A stretch of DNA of 6,457 nucleotides from Alphaproteobacteria bacterium (GCA_030432815.1 JAUILB010000170.1:1-6457), one strand, 5' to 3'. Shown: positions 1 through 6,457, counted from the first letter of the stretch. Numbers and translations are program-made. Notes: a model not told the origin generated them from the sequence alone.

Positions 1-1002
1 ATCGCAGCAAGTGCGGGAAATCACGCACAGGGCGTTGCTTACCACGGAAGTCGATTGGGCATACCGACAACCATTGCAATGCCACTTGGAACACCATTCG
101 TTAAAATAAGCAACACACAGGAATTAGGTGCAAAAGTTGTCCAGGTTGGTGAACGATTTGATGAAACTGCAGAAGAAACATTAAAAATAGCTGATAAGGA
201 AGGACTAACTCTGGTCCATCCGTTTGATGATTATCATATTATGGCCGGACAGGGGACAATAGCAATTGAATTTTTACAGGACGTTCCGGAACTTGAAGTT
301 CTAGTCGTTCCGGTTGGTGGCGGTGGGCTTATCGCTGGGATCGCAACAGCAGCTAAAGCAATTAATAAAGATATAAAAATAATTGGTGTTCAATCGGAAC
401 GGTTCCCATCTTTATACCGCGCCTTTCACAATCAGGAATATGTCCCGCAAGGGGCAACCTTAGCGGAAGGAATAGCAGTTAAAACTATCGGTAAAAAAAC
501 ACTTGAGATATGTAAAAATAAAGTCGATGACATTTTACTCGTAAGCGAAGATGAAATTGAAAAGGCACTTGGCCTTCTGCTGACTGTCGAAAAAATGGTA
601 TCTGAAGGTGCTGGTGCCTGCCCCCTTGCCGCACTTATTCGTTATCCTGAACTATTCAAAAATAAAAAGGTGGGGTTAATTGTATCCGGCGGCAACATTG
701 ATACACGCCTGCTTGCATCCATATTAATGCGCGGACTTGTACGGGATGGTCGTATTTCAAGGCTGCGCATTGAACTGCCTGATGTGCCGGGTGCGCTCTC
801 CATCATTTCAACCATCATCGGCAATCAGGGAGGGAATATCATTGATGTATCCCATCATCGTCTTTTTACAGATCTGCCAGCGAAGGAAACATATTCAAAC
901 ATATCGCTAGAGACCCGCGACGCGCAACATTTACAATCCATTCTGGATGAATTACGCGAAGCTGGTTTTGTTGTTTCGGTAAACCGAAATATTGATATGT
1001 AA
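1..1002 (+). CDS. ilvA: Threonine ammonia-lyase with C-terminal ACT domain (5'-truncated by window edge)
   Basis: PLP-dependent enzyme of fold type II that deaminates L-threonine to 2-oxobutanoate and ammonia, the first step towards isoleucine; it acts in the cytoplasm. The reading frame is open from base 1, giving 333 visible residues. It begins inside the catalytic domain just before the SAGNHAQG motif (nt 10-33), which lies by the PLP. The glycine-rich phosphate-binding loop VPVGGGGLIAG follows (Gly codons at nt 316-327). From about nt 751 to the stop there is one ACT domain, starting RISRLRIELPDVPGALS, which in this family senses amino acids. About 70-80 N-terminal residues are missing, including the expected Schiff-base lysine. 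The TTG at nt 55 is internal to the frame and is not the true start. A single ACT domain fits the 'medium form' of the family rather than long biosynthetic IlvA with two ACT-like domains or TdcB without one. Biosynthetic versus catabolic use cannot be decided, so the symbol is tentative. Confidence 0.93.
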   Translation: MAASAGNHAQGVAYHGSRLGIPTTIAMPLGTPFVKISNTQELGAKVVQVGERFDETAEETLKIADKEGLTLVHPFDDYHIMAGQGTIAIEFLQDVPELEVLVVPVGGGGLIAGIATAAKAINKDIKIIGVQSERFPSLYRAFHNQEYVPQGATLAEGIAVKTIGKKTLEICKNKVDDILLVSEDEIEKALGLLLTVEKMVSEGAGACPLAALIRYPELFKNKKVGLIVSGGNIDTRLLASILMRGLVRDGRISRLRIELPDVPGALSIISTIIGNQGGNIIDVSHHRLFTDLPAKETYSNISLETRDAQHLQSILDELREAGFVVSVNRNIDM

Positions 1003-1091
1003 AAGACATTTTTCCGATTGATAATATTTAATTAACCATCACACGTCATTATAGCCCTATTGAACATTTGGATTCTAATTAGGTTTTTTTA

Positions 1092-1976
1092 ATGTCGGAC
1101 GAACAGGCACAACGGCCCATAATAATAAAAAGAATTAAGAAAGTTTCAGGTGGCGGTCATGGCGGCGCCTGGAAAGTGGCTTATGCTGACTTTGTAACAG
1201 CAATGATGGCTTTCTTCCTTTTGTTATGGTTACTTAATTCTACGACGCAGGCGCAAAAAGAAGGACTTTCAGAATATTTTACGCCTACAACAGCATCTGT
1301 TCAGGCGGTAGCGGGGGCTGATGGCGTACTTGAGGGCGTATCTATAAATTCTGATGGCTCTTCATCCGCTTCTGTCTCAATGCCAATACCGGATCAGAAT
1401 GTAAGAGTTGCAGAAGACAGAGATACGACCTCTAATGCAGATGCAGCAGAGGAATCATTTGAAACTGCGATGGCAAATCGCGAACAGGAAGTATTTGAAA
1501 ATATGGCATCTGAAATTGCGCTCAGCATTCAGGAAAGTGCCGAATTGTCGCAACTTCAGGAACAAGTTCTGATTGATGTAACCGAGGAAGGTATGCGCAT
1601 CCAATTAGTTGATCAGGACAATCGTTCCATGTTCAGACCTGATACTGCAGATCTTTATTCATACGCTGAAAGGATGCTTATTCATATTGCGGAAAAAATA
1701 GAAAACCTGCCTAACAGACTTGCTATTTCCGGCCATACTGATTCAACACCCTTCAGATCTGGTTCCTCATATACAAATTGGGAACTCAGTGCTGACCGTG
1801 CTAATTCAGCCCGCCGCGTTTTAAGAACTGCGGGGGTTCCCACGGACAGATTTGCAGAAGTAACCGGTAAAGCCTCAACTGAACCGCTTCTTCCTGGAAG
1901 TCCGAACAGAGCAGAGAACCGTCGTATAACGATCCTTGTTATTCGTGAAGCACCTACATTGCCTACTAATTTTTAA
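1092..1976 (+). CDS. motB: Flagellar motor stator protein MotB
   Basis: Peptidoglycan-anchored stator subunit that, with MotA, conducts ions across the inner membrane to drive flagellar rotation. The 294 residues show the full family layout. A short basic cytoplasmic N-terminus (KRIKK) is followed by GGGHGGAWKVAYADF and one membrane helix (about 30-50). Asp33 in YADF matches the ion-carrying Asp32 of E. coli MotB. A plug-like amphipathic stretch follows (about 52-64), then a Ser/Ala- and acid-rich linker (about 66-150). The C-terminal OmpA-like peptidoglycan-binding domain spans about 165-285, with GHTDSTPF (Asp217), LSADRANSARR (Arg236) and NRAENRRITILV. Length is normal. The ATG at 1092 has a weak AGG at 1081-1083, 8 nt upstream. 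The gene lies 89 nt after the threonine ammonia-lyase gene. No motA is visible on either side, so the partner must be encoded elsewhere. Whether protons or sodium ions are used cannot be read from the sequence. A general OmpA-family protein is unlikely given the intact N-terminal channel motif. Confidence 0.95.
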   Translation: MSDEQAQRPIIIKRIKKVSGGGHGGAWKVAYADFVTAMMAFFLLLWLLNSTTQAQKEGLSEYFTPTTASVQAVAGADGVLEGVSINSDGSSSASVSMPIPDQNVRVAEDRDTTSNADAAEESFETAMANREQEVFENMASEIALSIQESAELSQLQEQVLIDVTEEGMRIQLVDQDNRSMFRPDTADLYSYAERMLIHIAEKIENLPNRLAISGHTDSTPFRSGSSYTNWELSADRANSARRVLRTAGVPTDRFAEVTGKASTEPLLPGSPNRAENRRITILVIREAPTLPTNF

Positions 1977-2009
1977 GTCTAAAAAACTTGTCTTAATTAA
2001 AAAACTACT

Positions 2010-2027
2010 GTTAAGATTACCCTTAAC
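2010..2027 (+). promoter_or_regulatory. Perfect 6-bp dyad before the first permease gene
   Basis: GTTAAG and CTTAAC form a perfect inverted repeat with a 6-nt centre (ATTACC), ending 2 nt before the AGGGG ribosome binding site. Seen directly. It could be a repressor operator, a small RNA hairpin affecting ribosome access, or chance in AT-rich DNA. It is not followed by a T-run, so it is not an intrinsic terminator. A very weak promoter match, TTGTCT (1988-1993) with TAAGAT (2012-2017) at 18-nt spacing, overlaps it. That would fit an operator, but both boxes match only 4 of 6 bases. Confidence 0.3.
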
Positions 2028-2029
2028 AT

Positions 2030-2034
2030 AGGGG
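2030..2034 (+). promoter_or_regulatory. Ribosome binding site AGGGG of first permease gene
   Basis: AGGGG lies 6 nt before the ATG at 2041. It supports that start and is the clearest Shine-Dalgarno sequence in the window. The second permease gene and bpt have only weak sites. Confidence 0.65.
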
Positions 2035-2040
2035 TATTTA

Positions 2041-3894
2041 ATGGAAATTTTTGAACCGACACTGCAAATGTGGCTCACTTTTGGTGTAATTGGGCTTGGT
2101 ATTTTATTTTATGTGCTTGATAAATTCCCAATGGAAATTGTTTCCCTTGGCATTATAACGACATTCTTGATTTTATTTCATTTTTTACCCGTAATCAGTG
2201 CTAACGGGGAAGTACTTTTAACGACAAGAAGTTTACTGGCCGGTTTTGCTGACCCTGCGCTTGTTGCAATCCTGGCACTTTTGGTTGTTGGACATGGCAT
2301 GGTGGAAACTGGCGCACTTGATAGCCCTGTAAAAATTCTTGTCCGCCTTGGGAATGATTACCCGGTTACCATTTTGATTCTATCACTCCTGATAGTCATG
2401 GTAATAAGCGCTTTCTTAAACAACACACCTATTGTGGTTATTTTTATCCCCATCATGATTACTTTGGTTGAAAATTTGGGAGAATCACCTTCCCTTTATT
2501 TAATGCCTTTAAGCTTTGTTGCTATTTTAGGCGGAATGACAACATTAATTGGATCAAGCACAAATTTGTTGGTAGCGGGAGAGTTTCAAACTATCAGCGG
2601 GGAAACTCTGCAATTTTTTGACTTTGTAGTCCCCGGCTTGTTTTTAGCCATGATAGGTTTTCTATACGTCCTGATTATCGCACCAAGAATTCTACCTAAT
2701 GATAAGTCGGCTTCAAATAATGAAACTAAAATTACCGGTAAACAATTCATCGTACAGATTGACCTTACGGAAGGTAACAACCTTATTGGCAGTAAGGCGG
2801 TTGCAGGTATGTTTCCAATCCTTGCCGGCATGACCGTGCAAATGGTAAAAAAGGGGGCACACCAGCATTTGCCGCCTTTCGATGATATAACACTGGAAAA
2901 AGGTGATAGCATTGTCATTGCAACAACCAGAAAAGAACTGACACAAAAATTCGCCGAAGATCACGTATTATTATCAGACGCTAAGAACCAGTCTGTTATT
3001 GATCTGGATGAAGACGCTGCTAAATATCCTCCTTCACGAGGACAGCAATTGGTAGAAGTCATTGTAGCACCTAAATCCCGACTTGATGGTCGCACGCTGG
3101 ATCAGGCCGGTTTTGTTTTGCAGGGAGGCTGTAAAATTCTTGGCATTCAAAGACGTAGCCGAATGAACCGTGCATCAATCAATGACATAAGACTTGAAGC
3201 CAACGATACATTACTGGCTATTGGCAGTCAGGGGCAGATCCAATCTTTACGGCTTAATAATGACGTAATGCTGCTTGAATGGTCTGTAAAGGAAATCCGT
3301 TTCAAAGCTGACACATGGAAAGCACTGGGGATATTCTTCGGTGTCGTTGTGCTTGCTTCCGGTGGCATTTTACCGATTTCGGTTGCAGCTACACTTGGCG
3401 CTTTTACAATGATTGTTTCAGGGTGTCTCAATGTTCGCAAGGCAGCACATGCTATTGACAGGAATATTTTTCTACTTATTGGCGCTGCTTTAGCCATGGG
3501 TGCATCTTTACAGGCAACAGGGGGCGCATCTTATATTGCGATGGCAATGATTGATGCCCTTTCAGGTGCCAGCACGGGTGTACTGTTATCTGCTTTTTTC
3601 ATATTGATTGCTTTCCTTACTAATATACTTAGCAATAATGCCACGGCGGTGCTATTTACTCCTATAGCGATAAATGTGGCGGCAGAACTTGGGGTGGATC
3701 CTTTTATATTTGTTACCGCAGTGATTTTCGCTGCAAATTGTTCGTTCGCATCACCAATGGGCTACCAGACAAATTTACTAGTATTAGCACCAGGAAATTA
3801 CAAATTTACCGACTTTATGAAAGTGGGCATACCATTGATCATCCTGTTATGGATCAGCTATTCCTTATTTGCGCCTTGGTATTACGGCCTATGA
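2041..3894 (+). CDS. DASS/SLC13-family permease with two RCK_C (TrkA-C) domains, copy 1
   Basis: Inner-membrane secondary transporter of the divalent anion/sodium symporter (DASS, SLC13, CitMHS-like) type, 617 residues. The N-terminal membrane half spans about residues 10-216, with an Asn-Thr hairpin motif FLNNTP (125-130) and a second motif GSSTNLLV (171-178). Two soluble RCK_C domains follow, about 228-305 and 333-405, each ending in a beta-rich segment with LEKGD or LEANDTLL. The C-terminal membrane half (about 425-612) repeats the motif pair as LSNNATAVLFTP (530-541) and MGYQTNLLV (573-581), as expected for a two-fold inverted-repeat transporter. RCK_C domains usually bind ligands and regulate transport. 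Relatives of this architecture include the algal sulfate transporters of the SAC1/SLT group, so sulfate or another oxyanion or dicarboxylate is a reasonable guess, but the substrate cannot be read here. The start is supported by AGGGG 6 nt upstream. The gene lies 64 nt after motB and 135 nt before its paralogue. Confidence 0.9.
   Translation: MEIFEPTLQMWLTFGVIGLGILFYVLDKFPMEIVSLGIITTFLILFHFLPVISANGEVLLTTRSLLAGFADPALVAILALLVVGHGMVETGALDSPVKILVRLGNDYPVTILILSLLIVMVISAFLNNTPIVVIFIPIMITLVENLGESPSLYLMPLSFVAILGGMTTLIGSSTNLLVAGEFQTISGETLQFFDFVVPGLFLAMIGFLYVLIIAPRILPNDKSASNNETKITGKQFIVQIDLTEGNNLIGSKAVAGMFPILAGMTVQMVKKGAHQHLPPFDDITLEKGDSIVIATTRKELTQKFAEDHVLLSDAKNQSVIDLDEDAAKYPPSRGQQLVEVIVAPKSRLDGRTLDQAGFVLQGGCKILGIQRRSRMNRASINDIRLEANDTLLAIGSQGQIQSLRLNNDVMLLEWSVKEIRFKADTWKALGIFFGVVVLASGGILPISVAATLGAFTMIVSGCLNVRKAAHAIDRNIFLLIGAALAMGASLQATGGASYIAMAMIDALSGASTGVLLSAFFILIAFLTNILSNNATAVLFTPIAINVAAELGVDPFIFVTAVIFAANCSFASPMGYQTNLLVLAPGNYKFTDFMKVGIPLIILLWISYSLFAPWYYGL
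3793..3840 (+). repeat. 48-nt exact direct repeat, copy 1 (3' end of first permease gene)
   Basis: These 48 bases are identical to 5770-5817 in the neighbouring paralogue. They are exactly 16 codons (Gly585 to Ile600 in this copy) with no synonymous difference. The flanks differ on both sides: ccA versus ccT before, and atc versus ttg after. See the finding on gene conversion. Confidence 0.95.
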
Positions 3895-3953
3895 TGGCTT
3901 TTAACGTAAAAATATGATATGCTGAGCCATAGGGAATGGGCTAAATCAAATAA

Positions 3954-3959
3954 TATAAT
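3954..3959 (+). promoter_or_regulatory. Possible -10 box upstream of second permease gene
   Basis: A perfect TATAAT stands in the 135-nt gap between the two permease genes, about 70 nt before the ATG at 4030. No good -35 hexamer is present at 16-18 nt upstream (the area reads AGGGAA or similar), and there is no extended -10 TG. In AT-rich DNA a lone TATAAT can be chance. If real, the second permease would have its own transcript. Confidence 0.25.
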
Positions 3960-4029
3960 CCCGTGATTTTACACCAAATAGCAGAAGACCATTAAAAATA
4001 GTCAACTTGGATCGAAAGTGATTTAGTGC

Positions 4030-5871
4030 ATGACATTACATATGCTTTTAACTTTTGCGGTGATTTTTGTGGGAATAACATTGTATGTATCCGATAAAAT
4101 CCCAATGGAGATTACATCCTTAAGCATTGTTATATTTCTTCTTTTACTTTTTCACTTTTTTCCCTACGAAAATATCGACAAGACGGCTGTTCTTAGTAGT
4201 AGGGATATTTTAGCAGGGTTTGCCGATCCTGCATTATTTACAATAATTAGCCTTCTTATTGTTGGGAATGGATTACTTGCAACAGGAGCATTGGATGCAC
4301 CGGCAAGATTTATGATCCGTTTTGGACGCACAAGGCCGAAAGTAGTTCTTTATTGTTCCTTAGTCATAGCACTCATTATCAGTGGTTTTTTAAATGACAC
4401 ACCCGTTGTGGTTTTGTTCATTCCCATTATGATAACAATGATAAAAAAATTGAAGGTTTCTCCATCACAATACCTTATGCCTCTTAGTTTTGTTGCCATA
4501 CTGGGTGGAATGACAACATTAATAGGATCCAGTACAAATCTTTTGGTTGCTAGTGGTTACCAGTCCCTTTCTAATAGTACATTAGGCTTTTTTGATTTTA
4601 CTATCCCGGGAGCCTTTCTGGCAGGCGTTGGGGTTTTTTATATTTTTATCATAGCTCCTTTATTGTTGCCTAACTCTAATCCGGAAGAAGAAAACGAAAC
4701 ACAAATAACCGGAAAGCAATTTTTGGTTCATCTGGTTCTGAGAAATAACAGCTCGTTGATTGGGAAACATGCAAAGGGCGGTATGTTTCCAGGCATATCC
4801 GGATTAACCGTTCAATTGGTTAAAAGAGGTGAAGATGTTTTTTTACCACCATTTGACGACATAACTCTAACAAGGGGTGATAATATCATTATTGCCGCCA
4901 CACGAAGCAAACTAACCAGATTGCTTGCAACTGACAATTATCTGCTTTCCAGCATTAAGAACCAGGCAGAATCAGAAGGGGAACCTGTAAATTCGCAAGA
5001 GAAGATATTTACTCGGGGACAGAAACTAGTTGAAGCCGTTATCGCGCCATCACAAGCACTTGATGGTGCAATGTTAAAAAATGCAGCACTTTTGTTAAAT
5101 CAGGGATGTAAAATTATTGGCGTTCAAAGACGCACCAGAATGAACAGATCATCAATAGAAGACATTCGTCTGAATGCCGGTGATACTCTTCTGGTACATG
5201 GGAACCATCAGCAAATTCGCTTATTGCGTCTCAATAAAAATATTTTACTTATGGAATGGTCGTTAAAATCCATCCCAAATACAAAAGATATGTGGAAATC
5301 CCTCGCTATTTTTGCGGCCATAATCATAACATCCGCAACAGGTTATATGCCAATTTCCATCGCCGCTTTAACGGGGGCGTTACTTATGCTGCTGTCGGGA
5401 TGCATATCACTAAGAAAGGCTTTTCAATCTATAAATGCTAAAATATTCTTTCTTATTGGTGCCGCACTCGCTATGGGAACAGCCTTACATGCAACTGGCG
5501 GTGCTGCCTATATAGCCATGAATATGATTGCGATGCTTCACGGTTATAGCGTGCCTGTCATATTATCATGCTTCTTTTTATTGGTCACATTAATGACCAA
5601 TATTCTCAGCAATAATGCAACAGCGGTTTTATTTACACCTATTGCCATTAATGTAGCGGCAGAACTGAATGTAGATCCTTACATATTTGTTACTACATTA
5701 ATATTCGCTGCAAATTGTTCCTTCGCAACGCCGATGGGGTATCAAACTAATTTACTCGTGCTGGGGCCTGGAAATTACAAATTTACCGACTTTATGAAAG
5801 TGGGCATACCATTGATCTTGCTGTTATGGATCAGTTATTCTATATTTGCGCCTTGGTACTACGGCCTATAA
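4030..5871 (+). CDS. DASS/SLC13-family permease with two RCK_C (TrkA-C) domains, copy 2
   Basis: Paralogue of the preceding gene, 613 residues, with the same layout: membrane half 1 (about 5-212), RCK_C domains about 223-300 and 329-401, then membrane half 2 (about 421-608). Motifs: GSSTNLLV (166-173), LSNNATAVLFTP (526-537), MGYQTNLLV (569-577). The first hairpin reads FLNDTP (120-125) where copy 1 has FLNNTP, so Asp123 replaces Asn128 of copy 1. By analogy with the SNT motifs of characterised DASS proteins this position lies at the ion/substrate site, so substrate or ion preference may differ. The two copies are about half identical through the second RCK_C domain and about 87% identical over the last 97 residues. 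An in-frame TAG at 4024-4026 means the start cannot lie further upstream. ATG 4030 is preferred, but ATG 4042 (Met5, aligning with Met10 of copy 1) is possible. The ribosome site is weak (AAAGTGAT, ending 8 nt before the ATG). Confidence 0.9.
   Translation: MTLHMLLTFAVIFVGITLYVSDKIPMEITSLSIVIFLLLLFHFFPYENIDKTAVLSSRDILAGFADPALFTIISLLIVGNGLLATGALDAPARFMIRFGRTRPKVVLYCSLVIALIISGFLNDTPVVVLFIPIMITMIKKLKVSPSQYLMPLSFVAILGGMTTLIGSSTNLLVASGYQSLSNSTLGFFDFTIPGAFLAGVGVFYIFIIAPLLLPNSNPEEENETQITGKQFLVHLVLRNNSSLIGKHAKGGMFPGISGLTVQLVKRGEDVFLPPFDDITLTRGDNIIIAATRSKLTRLLATDNYLLSSIKNQAESEGEPVNSQEKIFTRGQKLVEAVIAPSQALDGAMLKNAALLLNQGCKIIGVQRRTRMNRSSIEDIRLNAGDTLLVHGNHQQIRLLRLNKNILLMEWSLKSIPNTKDMWKSLAIFAAIIITSATGYMPISIAALTGALLMLLSGCISLRKAFQSINAKIFFLIGAALAMGTALHATGGAAYIAMNMIAMLHGYSVPVILSCFFLLVTLMTNILSNNATAVLFTPIAINVAAELNVDPYIFVTTLIFAANCSFATPMGYQTNLLVLGPGNYKFTDFMKVGIPLILLLWISYSIFAPWYYGL
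5770..5817 (+). repeat. 48-nt exact direct repeat, copy 2 (3' end of second permease gene)
   Basis: Identical to 3793-3840; encodes Gly581 to Ile596 of the second permease. The remaining 54 nt to the stop codon differ from copy 1 at only 7 positions by my hand count. Confidence 0.95.
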
Positions 5872-5922
5872 TTTCATTAAACGAAACTATAAAAATTTTT
5901 CCTTTTATGATATTTAAGATGC

Positions 5923-6457
5923 ATGACTGATCAATCATCACATTTTCCAAAATTTTATGTGACCGCGCCTGCGCCCTGTCCCTATATAGAAGGCAATACA
6001 GAACGCAAAATATTTACAGAGCTACGTGGGCAACAACTTGCCTATGACCGCGCAGCAATTCTCAATCATTTTGGCCCTGAAAATGATCGCGCAAGATCAG
6101 AAGAACTTCATCATTCATTAGCGCTGGTCGGATTTAGAAGGAGCCAGGATATTGCTTATCGTCCTGCCTGTGAAAACTGCCATGAATGCAAGTCAGTCAG
6201 AATCCCGGTTTACCTTTTTGAAATGTCAAAAGGCCAGCGACGCATCCAAAATAAAAATAATGACATCACTGTTGCTATCAAACCAAATATTGCAACCCAC
6301 GAACAATATAATCTTCTCAAAAATTATATAGATAAAAGGCACGCAGATGGCGGCATGGCTGGAATATCGTTCCAGGAATATAAAGATATGGTGGAAAGTA
6401 GCCCTATTAGTACAATAATAATTGAATATAGAAGCGACGATGGCACACTTGTCGGTG
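5923..6457 (+). CDS. bpt: Aspartate/glutamate leucyltransferase Bpt (3'-truncated by window edge)
   Basis: Cytoplasmic aminoacyl-tRNA-protein transferase of the Bpt/Ate family. It transfers leucine from Leu-tRNA to proteins with N-terminal Asp or Glu, marking them for ClpS/ClpAP degradation (bacterial N-degron pathway). About 178 residues are visible and the frame runs off the window; family proteins are about 240-250 residues. The N-terminal domain shows APCPYIEGNTERKIFTEL (Cys19), then LHHSLALVGFRRSQDIAYRP and the cysteine cluster CENCHECKSVRIP (Cys83, Cys86, Cys89), typical of the family. The C-terminal GNAT-like domain begins near the end, with KNYIDKRHADGGMAG marking the transition. The start at ATG 5923 places MTDQSSHFPKFYVTAP at the usual distance from Cys19. 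An earlier ATG at 5919 is in another frame and stops after three codons. Only a weak AAG precedes the start. The gene lies 51 nt after the second permease gene and may be co-transcribed with it. Older annotations call this family arginyltransferase. Confidence 0.93.
   Translation, partial: MTDQSSHFPKFYVTAPAPCPYIEGNTERKIFTELRGQQLAYDRAAILNHFGPENDRARSEELHHSLALVGFRRSQDIAYRPACENCHECKSVRIPVYLFEMSKGQRRIQNKNNDITVAIKPNIATHEQYNLLKNYIDKRHADGGMAGISFQEYKDMVESSPISTIIIEYRSDDGTLVG

Noticed and set aside
642..824. Minus-strand open frame over the ACT domain region of the threonine ammonia-lyase gene
   Set aside because: Shadow of the true gene; composition follows the antisense of a conserved coding sequence and no family is recognisable.
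1018..1052. TTGATA (1018-1023) with TTATAG or CATTAT as a motB promoter
   Set aside because: The -35-like box is good, but the nearest -10-like sequence is about 23 nt away, outside the normal spacing.
1875..2078. Minus-strand open frame spanning the end of motB and the start of the permease gene
   Set aside because: Overlaps two confident genes on the other strand; its sequence is mostly the antisense of the OmpA domain end and shows no known motif.
2586..3497. Three minus-strand open frames (60-110 codons) antisense to the first permease gene, within its RCK_C and second membrane regions
   Set aside because: All are antisense to a conserved coding region, without start signals or motifs; two overlap each other.
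3894..3930. ATGGCT and AGCCAT inverted repeat just after the first permease stop, as a terminator
   Set aside because: Six-base arms around a 25-nt AT-rich loop with no T-run after the second arm; too weak for an intrinsic terminator.
5256..5441. 61-codon plus-strand open frame inside the second permease gene
   Set aside because: It lies wholly inside a well-supported gene in another frame, has no ribosome site or recognisable motif, and the corresponding region of the first copy does not preserve it as far as I can see.
5890..5900. AAAAATTTTT palindrome between the second permease gene and bpt
   Set aside because: Pure A/T palindrome without a GC stem; not a terminator, and common by chance in AT-rich gaps.
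1..6457. Mobile elements, CRISPR arrays, tRNA or rRNA genes, defence or toxin-antitoxin systems
   Set aside because: None of the reading frames or gaps shows transposase, integrase, Cas, toxin or RNA-gene features; apart from the paralogue repeat I found no direct repeats.

Overview
The window looks like ordinary chromosomal DNA from a Gram-negative, probably flagellated bacterium of moderately low GC content. I infer an alphaproteobacterium, with moderate confidence. The reasons are a MotB of the 'GGHGGAWKVAYADF' type, an ACT-domain threonine ammonia-lyase of the medium form, and a Bpt-type aminoacyl-protein transferase. No marker gene fixes the genus. All five genes lie on the plus strand with short gaps (50 to 135 nt), and no gene-free stretch exceeds 135 nt.

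Layout: (1) 1-1002, the 3' four fifths of a threonine ammonia-lyase (PLP enzyme plus C-terminal ACT domain), cut by the window start. (2) 1092-1976, a complete flagellar stator protein MotB with no motA beside it. (3) 2041-3894 and (4) 4030-5871, two complete tandem paralogues of a DASS/SLC13-type permease. Each has two RCK_C (TrkA-C) regulatory domains in the loop between the two membrane halves. (5) 5923-6457, the 5' part of bpt, an aspartate/glutamate leucyltransferase of the N-degron pathway, cut by the window end.

The genes do not form one obvious pathway. The flanking genes are metabolic and protein-turnover housekeeping genes, MotB is a motility part, and the two permeases form a duplicated module. 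The permeases are the most interesting part. They are about half identical through the RCK_C region but about 87% identical over the last 97 residues. They share a 48-nt stretch with no differences at all near the 3' end, although similarly conserved protein segments elsewhere differ at about half of their codons. This suggests a recent local gene conversion or a constrained nucleic-acid element. The second copy also has Asp in place of Asn in the first Asn-Thr hairpin motif, at the expected ion/substrate site, which suggests functional divergence.

I saw no mobile element, CRISPR array, tRNA, rRNA, toxin-antitoxin or defence genes, and no convincing intrinsic terminator. I do not see evidence for a wholly new system; the paralogous transporter pair is the best candidate for follow-up.
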